From Nelumbo lutea (taxonomy: Eukaryota; Streptophyta; Magnoliopsida; Proteales; Nelumbonaceae): a stretch of DNA of 64,000 bases. This document shows positions 33,538 to 44,582 of this stretch, piece after piece. Each line of letters begins with the position of its first letter. Position 1 is the stretch's first letter. The position numbers and the translations under genes were made by a program. The DNA is taken from contig JAKGHH010000001.1 of the NCBI GenBank assembly GCA_022828595.1, positions 117,068,999 to 117,132,998 of the forward strand. Direction: 5' to 3'. A model generated the notes under the pieces. The model searched no databases, was not told the origin of the DNA, and was given only the letters and a program-made list of their open reading frames with translations.

Positions 33538-33818
33538 TGTTAGTGTAGGGGTATTTCTGTCTTTATACTTATGTTGAGGTTACTGATCTGTAATATTATA
33601 TTAGAACTAGTGTCCCTCACTTAAATAAGGGCACATGTGTCTTTTCCATTATATTAATAATATAAAAACATGTCTGGCTGAATGGGAGAGTAACTTTTCC
33701 CTAATTCGAACTAGACTTTTCTTCTCTCTTTTTCTCTTCCTTTCTCTCTCTCTTTCTTCCTCTTTCTTCTTGGCTGTTATCAGACTAACAGAACTCAAAG
33801 GCAGGCCGAATTATAACA
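33538..33818 (+). repeat. 5' LTR of copia J
   Basis: 281 bp, TG...CA ends. Its CT-rich tail is one 'CTCTTTCTTC' unit shorter than in the 3' LTR. Confidence 0.93.
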
Positions 33819-33831
33819 TGGTATTAGAGCA
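33819..33831 (+). promoter_or_regulatory. Primer binding site of copia J
   Basis: TGGTATTAGAGCA directly after the LTR end; it matches the initiator tRNA-Met complement with one change. Confidence 0.85.
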
Positions 33832-34398
33832 CAACTAAGCAACTCGGATCTGCCCAGATTTTTATTCTCTGCACACTCAATCTAGGGTTTTCCCTTGATT
33901 TCTCTGCCATTGATTGGAGATAAGGGAAAGGGCTGAAAAGGAGTGGCCGCCCTCTTCCCTTGGAGGTTTCTATGCCTCCAGTTGTGTCTTGTGTGGTCGG
34001 TTGCTGTGGTTTCTAAGAAGCCCTCTCCTAATCGATGAAGAGAAGAGGGCTGATTCGTGTGGTGCAGTGGGTGTCTTGTGTGACTGATTTTCTTCTCGTG
34101 TGGTTTGTCTTTCGAGTGATGAGGTAAGAGATTTCTATGCATATTTTCTGTTATGAATCAAATAGGAATTATGTTTCAGATCGTATGATGGAATTTCAGA
34201 TTGTAGTGTACTAGGGTTTATGCTGTTTTTTTGTGTGATTCGAAGGAGGAGTGGTGCTCATATAGTGGTGAGATTTCAGGTAGTCGTAGGGTAGGGTTTG
34301 TGGTGTAAAGAGTGCAATCTTCAGCAATAACAAGTGCTGAAACCAGTGTGATCAAATAGTGTGCAGTGTGCCGAATTCAGTGATAACAGAATTCAGCA

Positions 34399-35400
34399 AT
34401 GGGAGATAACAGTGATAGCAAATCTAGTGTGATGATACCTACTGACTGCCTGAATGTTCAAATGACCTCCATTAAACTGAATGGAGAGAATTATGTACCT
34501 TGGGCTAAATCCGTAGAAGTTTTTCTGAAGGCAAAGAAGAAGGTGAAACACACAAGGGAGGAGAGACCCTCCACTGATTCTCATGAGTATGAAGACTGAG
34601 AACAAGAGGATGCACAGATTATCACGTGGTTATGGAATAGTATGGAACCCAAGATTAGTGTAAATTTCATGTTTCTTGACACTGCCAAAGATGTGTGGGA
34701 CCATGCTAAGAAGTTGTATTCTGGTAAAGATAATACAACCAGAGTATATCATCTGTATCAGGAATACTTTAATCTGGAACAGGGCAATCGGAGTCTTGAG
34801 GAGTACTATGCTAGTATGAGAAACATCCGTAATGAGTTGAATGTTCATCACCCCCTCATTTCTGATGTCAAAATTCAGCAACAACAGAGAGAACAACTTG
34901 ACGTGACTCAATTTTTGGTGGGGCTGAAATCTGAGTATGAACCAGTACGGGCTCAGATAATAGGAGGGTCAGCTCTCCCTTCTTTAGAAGAGGTGTTTGC
35001 TTGACTTCAGAGGACTTCTATTGGATCTACTGAGAACTCTAATGTCACAGATAGATCAGCCTTTGTAGTGTCAAGGGGCCGTGGTGTTAGAGGTGGAGCT
35101 TGAGGAGCTCAGTCTGGCCGTGGTGGTAGTACTGGTCCGGTATATGGCCGGAGTAGTGGTGGTGGACCCACATATAACCGTGGTGGTGGTCGTACTGGAG
35201 GTAGAGATTTAGGGGGAGCTCGTGGTAGAGGACGTGGCTCGGGTCCGAGGAGGCGTACTCATTGTGGTATGGATGGACATACCATTAATTATTGCTATGA
35301 CTTGCATGGTCCACCCTCAACCTGGGCCAATCATGCCATGACTAGTGACATCCACAGATGGTTCCAGGAAGGAGATGGTGAGTGTTCTCCGTGATGAGTA
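34399..35400 (+). pseudogene. Copia J: gag with Gly/Arg-rich region and zinc knuckle
   Basis: ATG at 34399 gives MGDNSDSKSSVMI.., then 'VQMTSIKLNGENYVPWAKSVEVFLKAK' and, after a stop (TGA near 34598), 'ITWLWNSMEPKISVNFMFLDTAKDVWD', 'LEQGNRSLEEYYASMRNIRNEL', 'TQFLVGLKSEYEPVRAQI'. A GRG-rich stretch follows (35075-35240). The zinc knuckle reads 'RTHCGMDGHTINYCYDLHG', where the first Cys is replaced by Arg. Three in-frame stops prevent a full product. Confidence 0.88.
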
Positions 35401-35458
35401 TAAGAGGTTTGTCCAATCCACATCTTAGCAGAACACGACTACTTTCGCACACTCAGGT

Positions 35459-35920
35459 ATGGCTTGTTTGGCATCCACACCCAATCCCTGGATTATTGAC
35501 TCTGGAGCCTCCGATCACATGACTGGAACTCTAGGTGTGTTTTCTTCCTCTCTCATTGCTCAACATCACAATCTGTTACCCTTGCTAATGGTTTCACATC
35601 CTCAATTTGTGGTGTTAGTAATGTTGATTTGGACCTTGTATCCCTATCCTCAGTTTTGTATGTCCCTAAATTTCCATTTAACCTTATGTCCATTAGTAAG
35701 TTGACCAAGTCACTTTATTGTTCCATTACCTTTTACCCTTCTATGTGTGTTTTTCAGGATATCAAGACGGGGATGAAGATTGGTGGAGGGCATGAAGCTG
35801 GTGGATTGTATTATCTTGATAGTGGTGGAAGAACATCAACAACTCTCTAGTCATCTCTTTCTCCTCTCCAGTGGCACTGCCGATTTGGTCATCCTTCATT
35901 AGAATGCGGTTCTAAGAATT
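35459..35920 (+). pseudogene. Copia J: protease and start of integrase region
   Basis: 'WIIDSGASDHMTG' carries the catalytic Asp. After a frameshift come 'DLVSLSSVLYVPKFPFNLMSISKLTKSL' and 'CVFQDIKTGMKIGGGHEAGGLYYL', the usual protease-to-integrase stretch. It ends at 'WHCRFGHPSLE', the first residues of the integrase zinc finger, where the internal deletion starts. Confidence 0.88.
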
Positions 35921-35924
35921 GTGA

Positions 35925-36463
35925 GTTATTTAAAAGGGGTCCCTGGTCGTGGTTTGATATACAAAAGTGGTGGAACACTTGAAATAGAAGGGTATACTGA
36001 TGTTGACTTGGTTGGTTTTTTGTCTGATAGGCGGTCTACCACAGGTTATTGCACTTTTCTGGGGGGTAATCTAGTGACATGGAAAAGTAAGAAGTAGATA
36101 GTCGTGGCAAGAAGCTATGTAGAGGCAGAATATAGAGCTATGACACATACTGCTTGTGAATTAGTGTGGCTAAGGAACCTTCTACAGGAGATAGGATACA
36201 ACATTAATACTCCAATGAAGCTCTATTGTGACAATCAGGCTGCAGTTCATATTTCTTCTAATCCGGTGTTTCATGAAAGAACCAATCACATAGAGGTTGA
36301 CTGTCACTTTGTGAGAGAGAAGGTGTTGAATGGAGTGATAGACATTGCATATGTTAATACAGGAAACCAGTGGGCAAGCTTATTTACAAAAGGGTTGAGT
36401 CGGGGAAGAGTGGACTACATATGTAACAAGCTGGGATTATATGATATATACTCATTAGCTTGA
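35925..36463 (+). pseudogene. Copia J: RNase H
   Basis: 'TDVDLVGFLSDRRSTTGYCTFLGGNLVTW' is followed by a stop, then 'SYVEAEYRAMTHTACELVWLRNLLQEIG', 'LYCDNQAAVHISSNPVFHERTNHIEVDCHFVREKV' (short parts only), and 'LFTKGLSRGRVDYICNKLGLYDIYSLA'. The second half is unbroken (36104-36463). The catalytic Asp of LYCDNQ is kept. Confidence 0.88.
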
Positions 36464-36470
36464 GGGGGAG

Positions 36471-36761
36471 TGTTAGTGTAGGGGTATTTCTGTCTTTACA
36501 CTTATGTTGAGGTTGCTGATATGTAATATCATATAGAACTAGTGTCCCTCACTTAAATAAGGGCACATGTGTCATTTTCATTATATTAATAATATAAAAA
36601 CATGTCTGGCCGAATGGGAGAGTAACTTTTCCCTAATTCGAACTAGACTTTTCTTCTCTCTTTTTTTCCTCCTTTCTCTCTCTCTTTCTTCCCTCTTTCT
36701 TCCTCTTTCTTCTTGGCTGTTATCAGACTAACAGAACTCAAAGGCAGGCCAAATTATAACA
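36471..36761 (+). repeat. 3' LTR of copia J
   Basis: 291 bp, directly after the polypurine tract TGAGGGGGAG (36461-36470). Pairs with 33538-33818. Confidence 0.93.
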
Positions 36762-36766
36762 AAGAG

Positions 36767-37010
36767 GAAAGATTCTTTGGAGATGTAGTAGAGATGCAAT
36801 TTTTTGGACTATTTGGGAGGAAGAAATGGAAGAATGTTCAAAGACAAGTCACAAGATAGAAGAGTTCTCATTGATCTCATAATGGTGAAAGTGGCTCATT
36901 GGGTGAAAACGTTATTTTGTTCAGCTCCTTCTCCACTGATGGTGTTATTAGAAACTAGAAGCTAATGGAAAACTCCTTCATTAGTAGGGAGCTCACTCAA
37001 CCTTTATGAA
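36767..37010 (+). pseudogene. LINE ORF2 C-terminal part, right half
   Basis: Reads 'RGKILWRCSRDAIFWTIWEE' and, after a one-base shift, an 'RMFKDKS'-like tail. It continues the left half at 33532 once copia J and one AAGAG copy are removed. Confidence 0.75.
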
Positions 37011-37199
37011 AACCACTACCATACCATTGGATCCAACTTCACTTTGATGGTTGTAGCAGTGGTTGTAAGTACATGCAGATTAGCATCGTGGGGATTGCAA
37101 TGAGGACCATGATGATACAGAGGTGATCATCATGATATGACTCCATAACTTCAAAAAACTCAAGTTTTCATCATGACATGACTAAGTCTGGCACAACAA

Positions 37200-38612
37200 T
37201 CCTTTCTCAGAGGTTTGATAAAAAAGGTAAACTCCATTAGCTTCATGTCTAGTTCCAATCGTCCTCCCCATTCTCAAGTCTTAAAAAACACAATGAGAAG
37301 GGAAAAATCACTCAACAGTTATCGGATTTGGTAAGAGTGCTAACAGATAAAAGATTCTTGTACAAGTGGGGGACATGAAGGACAAAGCTCAGGGAAAGAT
37401 CACGAGTAAGCTTAACCTCTCCCAGACTAGAGATAGGGGTCTGAGATCCATTAGCTACAGTGATTTTTCCTTCCCTTGGAGCCAACTTATAAGAGGTGAA
37501 GTGGGAATACATACCAGTCATATGTGCATTAGCTCCAGAGTCCACAATCCAGGAGCTAGTAGGAGAAGATTGACAAGTAAGTGCAGTATTGTTTTTGCAA
37601 AAACACTAGAATGATTACTAGAACTAGTAGAGGCAGAGAGGCCAGACTTCTCAAGGTGAGTCAACAGAATCTTGAGCTTCTCCATCACATCAGAGGAATC
37701 ATGTGTGGGAGTCTGTACATTAGGAAGGCAATTAGCTCCAACAGTAGCAAGATGAGCATTACCCTTCTTTGTGGTTTTAAACTTGTCAGGCTTCAAATGC
37801 GGATTCAATTTCCAACACCTATCTTTTGTATGTCTTGGCCTCTTGCAGTAGTCACATACCACATCATCATGCTTTTCATTAGTACCTTGTTTGTTTGTAC
37901 TTGACTTGGACCTTGAAGACATGTAGGCAGAATGATCCATCACTAAGGTCTGCATCATAGCAACCCTTCTACTCTCCTCTCCCTACACTAAGGAGTATGC
38001 GGTAGCAACAATATCTGCACTCAAAATGTGTTGTCGAGTAAAATCATACTCACCATTCAATCTAGCCAAGAAGTCAAACAGTGTTCTTCTCATCATACTT
38101 TCGATACTGTTCACCTTCTCAGGGTTCTTCCATTCCAAGTTCTCTGAATGATCTATTTCTTCCCATAGAGAACACAAATAAGAGAAGTGCATGGCTACAA
38201 TTCTCTCCCCCTGGCGTATATTACAAGCTTCTCTTCGGAGTTGATAGACTTGGGCTGTATTTTTTGCTTGAGAGTACGTGGCTGTAACACGATCCCAAAT
38301 ATCCTTGGCAGTGGAGAGGAACATATAATTGCAGGCAATATGTGGTTGCATTGAACACACCAGCCATGACATAACCAAGGAATTATCCTATTCCCATCTA
38401 GCAAGTTTGGGGTCATCTGTTTCTGGCTTCTCCTCTTTACCAGTAATAAATCCCAGCTTACCCCTACCTCCGATAGTAAGCTTGGCTGATTGAGACCACT
38501 CTAGGAAGTTGGTTCCATCAAGTTTTATAGTGGTTATCATACCACTGGAGACACCGACATTACTCGGCAGCACTCCGGAAACAGTTTGTAACTCCTTAGG
38601 CACATCCATTTG
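37200..38612 (-). pseudogene. Copia H: gag and protease (truncated copia, minus strand)
   Basis: From 38609: MDVPKELQTVSGVL.. then 'MITTIKLDGTNFLEWSQSAKLTI', 'WLVCSMQPHIACNYMFLSTAKDIWD', 'SLWEEIDHSENLEW', and the knuckle CDYCKRPRHTKDRCWKL (near 37820-37870). The protease is WIVDSGANAHMTG (about 37505-37545), followed by 'KITVANGSQTPISSLGEVKL' and a FQDLRMGRTIGTRHEANGVY-like piece to about 37210. Integrase, RT and RNase H are missing. Most frames are long, with only three or four breaks. Confidence 0.85.
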
Positions 38613-38879
38613 AGTTGGATAGGCCTTTTAACAGTTCTACAACACTATAACAACCAACCGACACACACAAGACCCATGGGATGTGGAACCACTTCCCATA
38701 CCTTTAGTGATGCCAAATAAACCAAAACCAACAAGTTTCAAGCATGCATCGAACTCAGACAAGGAAGAAGAAATCCAAACATTGAACCAATATTTTTTTG
38801 TAATTTTTATTGTAAAATCTAGGAAAAATCATAGACACATAAGATGAAGATAAGATCCATACCACAATAACCCTAAAAT

Positions 38880-39231
38880 CAGGGCGCACTAGTGTATATC
38901 AGATTCAAGGTTGCCGTTGGTTCCTGTATGGACTGTTGACATCATCCGGCGGTGGTTTGACGTCAGCAGGTCTTCTTGAGTTTGGGAGTTGGTAGAGGAA
39001 CCTAGTCCAAGACTTCTTCCTACGCTGATAAGTTTTCGAGTGTAGGAAGAGGGAAGGAAGAAAGAAGAAGAAGAAGAAGAGAAGAAGAAGAAGAGAAGAG
39101 GAGGAAGGAGAGTTACGGGAGAGAATAGGGTGTTACTGTTCACACCCAGAATATTCCATTATATATTAAATCTGAAATTACAATCGTGCCCCTATAAGAG
39201 TGCCCAAAATACAAATACTAGGAAAAGACAA
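38880..39231 (-). repeat. Probable 5' LTR/leader of copia H
   Basis: On the minus strand TGTTGTCTTTTCC (ending at 39231) begins an LTR-like stretch with a CT-rich (GAA repeat on +, about 39058-39098) end, upstream of the gag start. The LTR end and primer site are not identifiable. Confidence 0.45.
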
Positions 39232-39248
39232 CAATACCCTAAAGCCAA

Positions 39249-39711
39249 ATGCACATTCTCAACAAAGCTATAGGAGAGGAGGTTACATCAACCCTAACAA
39301 AGGAAAACCTAGAGGTCAAGCCAGGGTCAGGGGATAAAGAGGATGGAAGCCAAGTGGGTGAGAGTAGTCTCGTTTTGTCTCAACAAGACGATAAAAGAAA
39401 GGAGGGGTATAAAATGGAGTTTACGAGTGTGGTGGACAGGGAAGTTAGAATCAGCAAGAGTTTAAGGCTTTTTGTTTGCGGAGGCGAAGAGTTTGCTAGA
39501 AGAGCTTTTGAAGAAGAAGGTGGTGACGAGGCGTTTGAACCCGAAGACTAGACAATATGTGAAAAGGGGGTTCCCTGATTTCTTTTGTTAGTTTTTGTCT
39601 TTGTAATCTCTTGTTGTGGTATTTGGCTTGGGTGTAATCTTAACACCCTTGTTTGGGTTGTATCTTGTTTTCTTTTCTATCTAAAAAATTTTTATTTTAC
39701 TCTTCAAAAAA
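39249..39711 (+). other. Unrecognised 100-codon ORF with LINE-like 3' tail
   Basis: The frame at 39249-39551 (MHILNKAIGEEVTS..) is charged and has no family motif. It is followed by a T-rich tail with 'CACCCTTGTTTGGGTTGTAT' and a terminal A-run (39704-39711), as in plant LINE 3' UTRs. It may be the tail of a LINE whose ORF2 is absent. Confidence 0.35.
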
Positions 39712-39714
39712 AGT

Positions 39715-40216
39715 CAAAATAGATCCAAAGCTTTAGCCCAGTTAATAGCCCTAAATAACAGACATTCCCACACAAAATTCTCGTCCCTTTCTTTATCATT
39801 AAATATTCTGTTATTTCTTTCTTCCCAAACTGTCCAAACTAAAGCAGCCCTAACCACCTCCATAAGACTCTCCCTCTTTTCTTAGGCCACTTGAAAGTTG
39901 AAGGGCCAAAAAGCCCCCTGATTTGCAAAGGTATCCTCCACCCGCACCCAAAAAGACCAAATATCTTTGCCCAAAGTTTCACAACAAAAGGGCAAGATAT
40001 TAGAAGATGGTAACAACTCTCTCCATTTGCTTTGCAAAGGAAACACCAACTTAGGGAGATACAAAGGTTGGGTCTTCTATTTTGTAGGTTAACCAAGTTG
40101 TTTAATTTCCCAAGGGAAACTTCCCAACAAAGGGCTCTAACCTTTTAGGGGGAATGGGTTTAGACCAGATTTCCTTACAAAAGAAAGGTTGAGGGTTAGG
40201 GACAAAAGCAAAATGT
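39715..40216 (-). pseudogene. LINE ORF2 C-terminal fragment
   Basis: On the minus strand 'EIWSKPIPPK', 'NLQNRRPNLCISLSWCFLCKANGESCYHLLISCPFV', then 'RAALVWTVWEERNNRIFNDKERDENFV' and 'AINWAKALDLF' before a stop near 39716. This is the zf-RVT tail of a plant LINE. One frameshift lies near 40090. It meets the A-run of the preceding plus-strand segment tail to tail. Confidence 0.8.
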
Positions 40217-40219
40217 AAT

Positions 40220-40860
40220 TCTTTGTTACCTCATATTAGTAAATTTTTTTTGTGGGTTGATACTGCAAAGGAGATTTGGGATGGAGTAACTGATACTTAT
40301 TCCTATAAGCAGAATGTAGCTAGAGTCTATCAATTGAGGAATGAATAATTTATACATGGCAAGGAGATAGACCTCTTGCTATGTATTTCTCTACCTTGAA
40401 AACCCTTTGGCAGGAGATAGACCACTTAGAGACTATTGTTTGGGAGAGTACTAAGGATGCAACAACTTATCAGAAGTTGGTAAAGAAGAATAGGGTTTTT
40501 GAATTCTTGTCTAGACTAAACCTTGAATTTGATATTGCTAGACCACACATTCTTTCTAGAGAAGGCATGACTCTTTCTAAATCAAGCATATGCTTCTGTG
40601 TCTAGAGAGGAGAGTAGGAGGAATGTTATGATGAGACAGTCTGGGATTGGCCAATCAATTATTGCTAGTACCATTAGCCCAATGGAGACAAGGGGATTAA
40701 TGAGATTAAGAGGGAAGACAAGAAAGACCTAGTCTATGACTATTGCAAGAAACCTAAGCATACTAGAGACACTTGATGGAAACTCCATCCACATCATATA
40801 CAAGCTCGAGTTGGAAATAAGAAAAAAAATGCTAATATGGTTGTGACTGGAGGCTATTCA
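40220..40860 (+). pseudogene. Copia I: gag with zinc knuckle
   Basis: 'TLWQEIDHLETIVWESTKDATTYQ', 'NRVFEFLSRLNLEFDIARPHILSREG', then a knuckle 'YDYCKKPKHTRDT-WKLHPH', where the first Cys is Tyr and the last Cys codon is a stop (TGA). Strongly decayed. Confidence 0.8.
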
Positions 40861-41089
40861 AGATCTCTTACTCTGGATTCCTTGGAATCCATTGTAGTAG
40901 AAATAATTAAGGCAAAATTGGAGAAGTATGGGCAACTTATAAGTCAGAAGGATACAACTAGTTCTATTTCCTTTTCAGGTGGATAGAAAAGCATAGGAAG
41001 TTGAGGGGCTGGTCACACCACTTCCTTTGCTTCATATTCCATTGCGAATTATGCATCCATATAAGGTAAAGGAGATGAATGGTAGTTCA

Positions 41090-42430
41090 AAACCAAAACA
41101 GATACTATTTTTATGATCTTGTGTACGGGAGTAGGTTTGTCACTATGAATGTCACCTTCTTTGAGTCTACATATTTTTTTCTTCTATAATTCTCCTTAGG
41201 GGGAGTGTTTTGGGGAAGAGAGTTTACAATCTCTCTCCCTGTTCCTGCTCCTGCTCCTTTACTTGTATTAGTCACTTCTACTCCTATTACAACACCAATT
41301 CCATTAATTGCTCCACCATCTCCTTTAATTGCTCTACCTAACCCATTACATCCTGCCTCACAATTTTTTTAGTGCCAATGCAAGAGGGTCGATTCCACTC
41401 ATACTCCAACAAGGGAATTTGTGCCACTCTCTGTTCATCTGAGATTCCATGTTCGACTGATACTGTTCCTGGTATTCCCCCTGAGTTTTCTATTGTTTCT
41501 GTTCCCATTGATGATACACTTGTACCTAACACTGATGTTGCCAATGATCTTGATCTTCCCATTGCTCTTTGCAAGGGAAAGAGAAAGTATATAACCCATT
41601 GTTTTTCACACCATCTTTCGTGCAGTAGCCTATCTCACTCCTATTGTAACTTCCTTTCTTCCCTTGATTCTATGCCTATATCAAGGAATGTTAGTGGGGC
41701 TCTCTATAAACTTGAGTGGAGAACAACTACATAGGAGGAAATGAAGGAGACAATTGGATGTAATTGGGTGTTTATTGTAAAGTACAGTATGAGTGCAGTT
41801 CGGATTTTCTTGTCATTGGCAACTATTTATTCATGGGTGTTCTTCCATCTTGATGCCAAGAATGCCTTAATATCTAAAAAAAATGCCATAATGGTGATTT
41901 GTAGGAGGAGGTTATATGAACCTTTTGGTTGGTTTTTATGATGATGTTGGTGAAGGAAAGGTATGTAGACTAAAGAAGTTCTTATATGGTTTGAAGCAGT
42001 CACTTAGAGCATGGTTTGACAGATTAGGGGGCCATTGGTCCACTTTGGATATAATAGACTCAATCAGATCATACACTCTTTGTGAAAAGGAGAGGATCAC
42101 TTGTGTAAGTGTTGATTGTATATGTGGATGATAATGTTGTTACAAGGAATGATTTGAGTGAGATTGATGCACTAAAGAAGTCATTACAACCAGATTTCAA
42201 TAATAAAAAAAGTCATTACAACAAGACTTTCATATCAAGGACCTAGGTGAGCTAAAGATTTTTTGGGGATTGAGGTTGCAAGATCCATATACGGGATATT
42301 CATCTCCTAGAGGAAGTATGTGTTGGACTTGCTACAATAAACTAGGGAGTTAGGAGTTAAACCAGCTGATATTCCTTTTGATCAAAACCATGGGATTAAT
42401 GATTCAGTAGAATCTGGTTCCCAGCCTTAG
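41090..42430 (+). pseudogene. Copia I: integrase end and reverse transcriptase pieces
   Basis: 'DVANDLDLPIALCKGKRKYITHC' and 'MPISRNVSGALYKLEWRTTT' lead into RT. 'CNWVFIVKYS' is joined directly to 'MSAVRIFLSLATIYSW', so the conserved ARLVAKG block is deleted. Next come 'HLDAKNAL', 'GKVCRLKKFLYGLKQSLRAWFDRL', a damaged 'VDDNVV' box near 42125-42140, and 'PDFNNK' with a local duplication of GTCATTACAAC (42181 and 42211). It is not functional. Confidence 0.8.
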
Positions 42431-42434
42431 ATGG

Positions 42435-43348
42435 CTTATTCTCTTGTGCCTCTTTCTTCACTTTGCTCACTCATTCTAAAACTTTGAGGGTGAATTTCCC
42501 TTTGAGAGAAATCTGGTGCTATCTGATCTTTCCTAAAGTACAAGTCTTCTGTTGGTTGCAGATGGGCACCCCCATAGGATGTAGTAAGTCTTTTCAGCCC
42601 TACTTTCTTGAGTAAACAGAAGAAAAGGGGAAGTGTTTATGGATGGCAACAAGAGCTGCTGTGGTGTGGACTATTTGGGAGGAAAGAAGTCAAAGAATCT
42701 TCTTTGAAAAAAGCAAATCAAAGGAAGAAGTCATTGAAGCTATAAAAATCAGATCTGCACATTGGGTGATGACCATGGAACTATTTAAGAATGTCTCCAC
42801 AAATGACGTTCTAAGGAATTGGACTGAAGTGGCACAAACAGATGTACCCAAAGAAATTGTGAGAATGGCGTGGAAACCACCTGCACCAAATAAACTAAAA
42901 ACTAAACTTTGATGGGAGTTCTTTTGGCAACCTGGGAAGAGCAGGTATAGGGGAAGTGTTTAGAAATCATCAAGGAGAGGTTGTGGCGCTCTTCTCAGGA
43001 CCAAAAGGAATTGGTGACAAAATTTGGGCTGAAACTCTGGCTCTCCTACAAGGCTTAAAGCTAGCTGAGCAGATTGGAGCAACAGATTTAGAAATTGAAG
43101 GAGACTCACTAGTGGTCATTTCTTGCACAAAGCAAATCACTTCAGCACCTTGGAAGCTCAACTTTATCTTCAGAGAAATTGACCTACTTGCAAAGAGGTT
43201 TAACTCTCAGTTTGGTTAGGTAAAAAGGACAGAAAATGGTTTGGCGGATGTCCTAGCAAAACAGGGAGCAGATAGACCTACAGTGCTGAAACCTAAATAA
43301 ATTATTATCTTTGAAATTAATAGAAGTCTTATTTGCTGATAAAAAAAT
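42435..43348 (+). mobile_element. 5'-truncated LINE inserted in copia I (zf-RVT and RNase H)
   Basis: 'NFPLREIWCYLIFPKVQVFCWLQ', then 'RAAVVWTIWEERSQRIFFEKSKSKEEVIEA' and 'WTEVAQTDVPKEIV' (42643-42912), then RNase H 'KLNFDGSSFGNLGRAGIG', 'FRNHQGEVVALFSG', 'AETLALLQGLKLAEQIGATDLEIEGDS' and 'ENGLADVLAKQGAD'. It ends in an A-run (43341-43347). Flanks GCCTTAGATGG (42424-42434) and GCTTCAGATGG (43349-43359) are a possible imperfect target duplication. Copia coding sequence resumes on the right. Confidence 0.75.
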
Positions 43349-43630
43349 GCTTCAGATGGTGAGTTGGTTAAGGATGTAGTGAGGTATTATAGGAAGGTGG
43401 GCTGACTACTATATTTGAGCATGACTAATCCATATATCTCTTATGCTGTTAGTGTTGTGAGCTAGTGTATGCATGGTCCTTGGGTTCAACATTGGTGGCT
43501 ATTGATAGGACTCTTGCATACCTAAAGAAACATCCTGGTAGAGGAATATTGTATGGTGATCATGGTCACTTGAAATTGGAGTCCTATACAGATGCAGATT
43601 GAGCAGGGTGCCTAGATAGGAGATCTACAT
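43349..43630 (+). pseudogene. Copia I: RT C-terminal / RNase H start
   Basis: 'DGELVKDVVRYYRKVG', 'LLYLSMTNPYISYAVSVVS' and a decayed 'SYTDADWAGCLDRRST' (near 43580-43630) match the copia connection and RNase H start. Several stops. It ends at the 16-bp repeat that borders the next LINE insert. Confidence 0.75.
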
Positions 43631-44269
43631 TTCTTTGGTAATAAATGTGTGGGCTAACTCAGTACCCCCAAGGGTAGAGGCCTTTGCTTGGTTGGTAGTG
43701 CAGGACAGAGTTCTTACTACTGACCTAGAGGAATTCATATGGCAAGATATTGTTGTTATTTATGCAACATGGAGGAGGAGACAGTCCTTCACTTGTTCTT
43801 CTCATGCAGTGTAGCAAACTTTATTTGGAAGTTCTCCTTCCTGTTTGGAGTGAGTGTCTTCCAACCTTTATCTCCAGCAGAAATCTTTTCCAAATGGCCA
43901 AAACTCAAAGGGAGTAAGAAAGCTAGAGTCCTGTGTAGCTGCATTCCATTTTCAGTCTGCTGGTCTATATGGAATGAGAGGAACAGAAGGGTATTTGAAG
44001 ATAAGTCAAAGAGCATTGATCTTCTGGTAGCGGCAGTGAGTAATCTGATATCAGATTGGGTTCTGCGGCATCCAGAGTTCGATCAAGTGAACAAAGTTGA
44101 TCTGTTAGAGAATTTTTGGAGTGCTCTTGAGTTGCATCCTTGTAATGAAGAATTATTTTCAGTTTGAGTTGTTTAATTTTTGGTTGGTATGTCAACTTGA
44201 CAACCAACTGATATGTAATGTACCTCTTTTTCAGATTAATTAATTTTCTATTTATCCTTCGAAAAAATA
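43631..44269 (+). mobile_element. LINE 3' fragment (zf-RVT), plus-strand half of an insert
   Basis: 'VINVWANSVPPRVEAFAWLVV', then frame 43739-44167: 'RYCCYLCNMEEETVLHLFFSCSVANFIW', 'IPFSVCWSIWNERNRRVFEDKSKSIDLL', stop at 44165-44167, then a 3' UTR and an A-run (44264-44269). The right part of the same insert (44270-44566) reads on the opposite strand. Confidence 0.75.
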
Positions 44270-44566
44270 GAGTGAATGCCTTCAAACTCTGGTGTTAAAT
44301 GCAACCAATCTATTCTCCTTTTCTCACAAAAAGAGTGAATGCCTCTCTTCTTCAATGAATGAAATCAGGAACCCTTTGAAACTTTCAATCACACTTTCCA
44401 ACATATGGCAAAAGGAACACACAGCTCCAGACCCTCCAAGCCTTAAAATACCTTGCAAAGTAGGCCAATGAGCAAGATTGTCTCTTGGAAACTTGGATTA
44501 CCAAAGTAGAACTGAAGCAGCCCAAAAATTCCCCAAAAGATCTTTGAAATAGAGCAACCACAATAT
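44270..44566 (-). mobile_element. LINE fragment in opposite orientation, minus-strand half
   Basis: The minus strand reads 'FPRDNLAHWPTLQGILRLGGSGAVCSFCHMLES', which resembles the zf-RVT phrase (DNL..R..., C..C) of plant LINEs. It abuts the A-run of the plus-strand half. The pair is flanked by the 16-bp repeat GATAGGAGATCTACAT (43615-43630 and 44567-44582), which lies in copia RNase H (DRRST). Confidence 0.55.
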
Positions 44567-44582
44567 GATAGGAGATCTACAT

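Larger units (their letters stand above)
33538..36761 (+). mobile_element. Ty1/copia element J, internally deleted
   Basis: LTRs lie at 33538-33818 and 36471-36761 (TGTTAGTG ... ATAACA), with the 5-bp duplication AAGAG (33533-33537 and 36762-36766). The primer site TGGTATTAGAGC follows the left LTR and TGAGGGGGAG precedes the right LTR. The LTRs differ at roughly ten positions plus one short CT-rich unit, so this is among the youngest insertions here. Gag, protease and the RNase H end are present; integrase and most of RT are absent, lost at a junction near 35925. Total 3224 bp. It splits a LINE. Confidence 0.93.

Noticed and set aside
38889..39143. Phe/Ser-rich 84-codon minus-strand frame
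   Set aside because: Produced by the GAA/CTT repeat in the copia H leader/LTR; low complexity.
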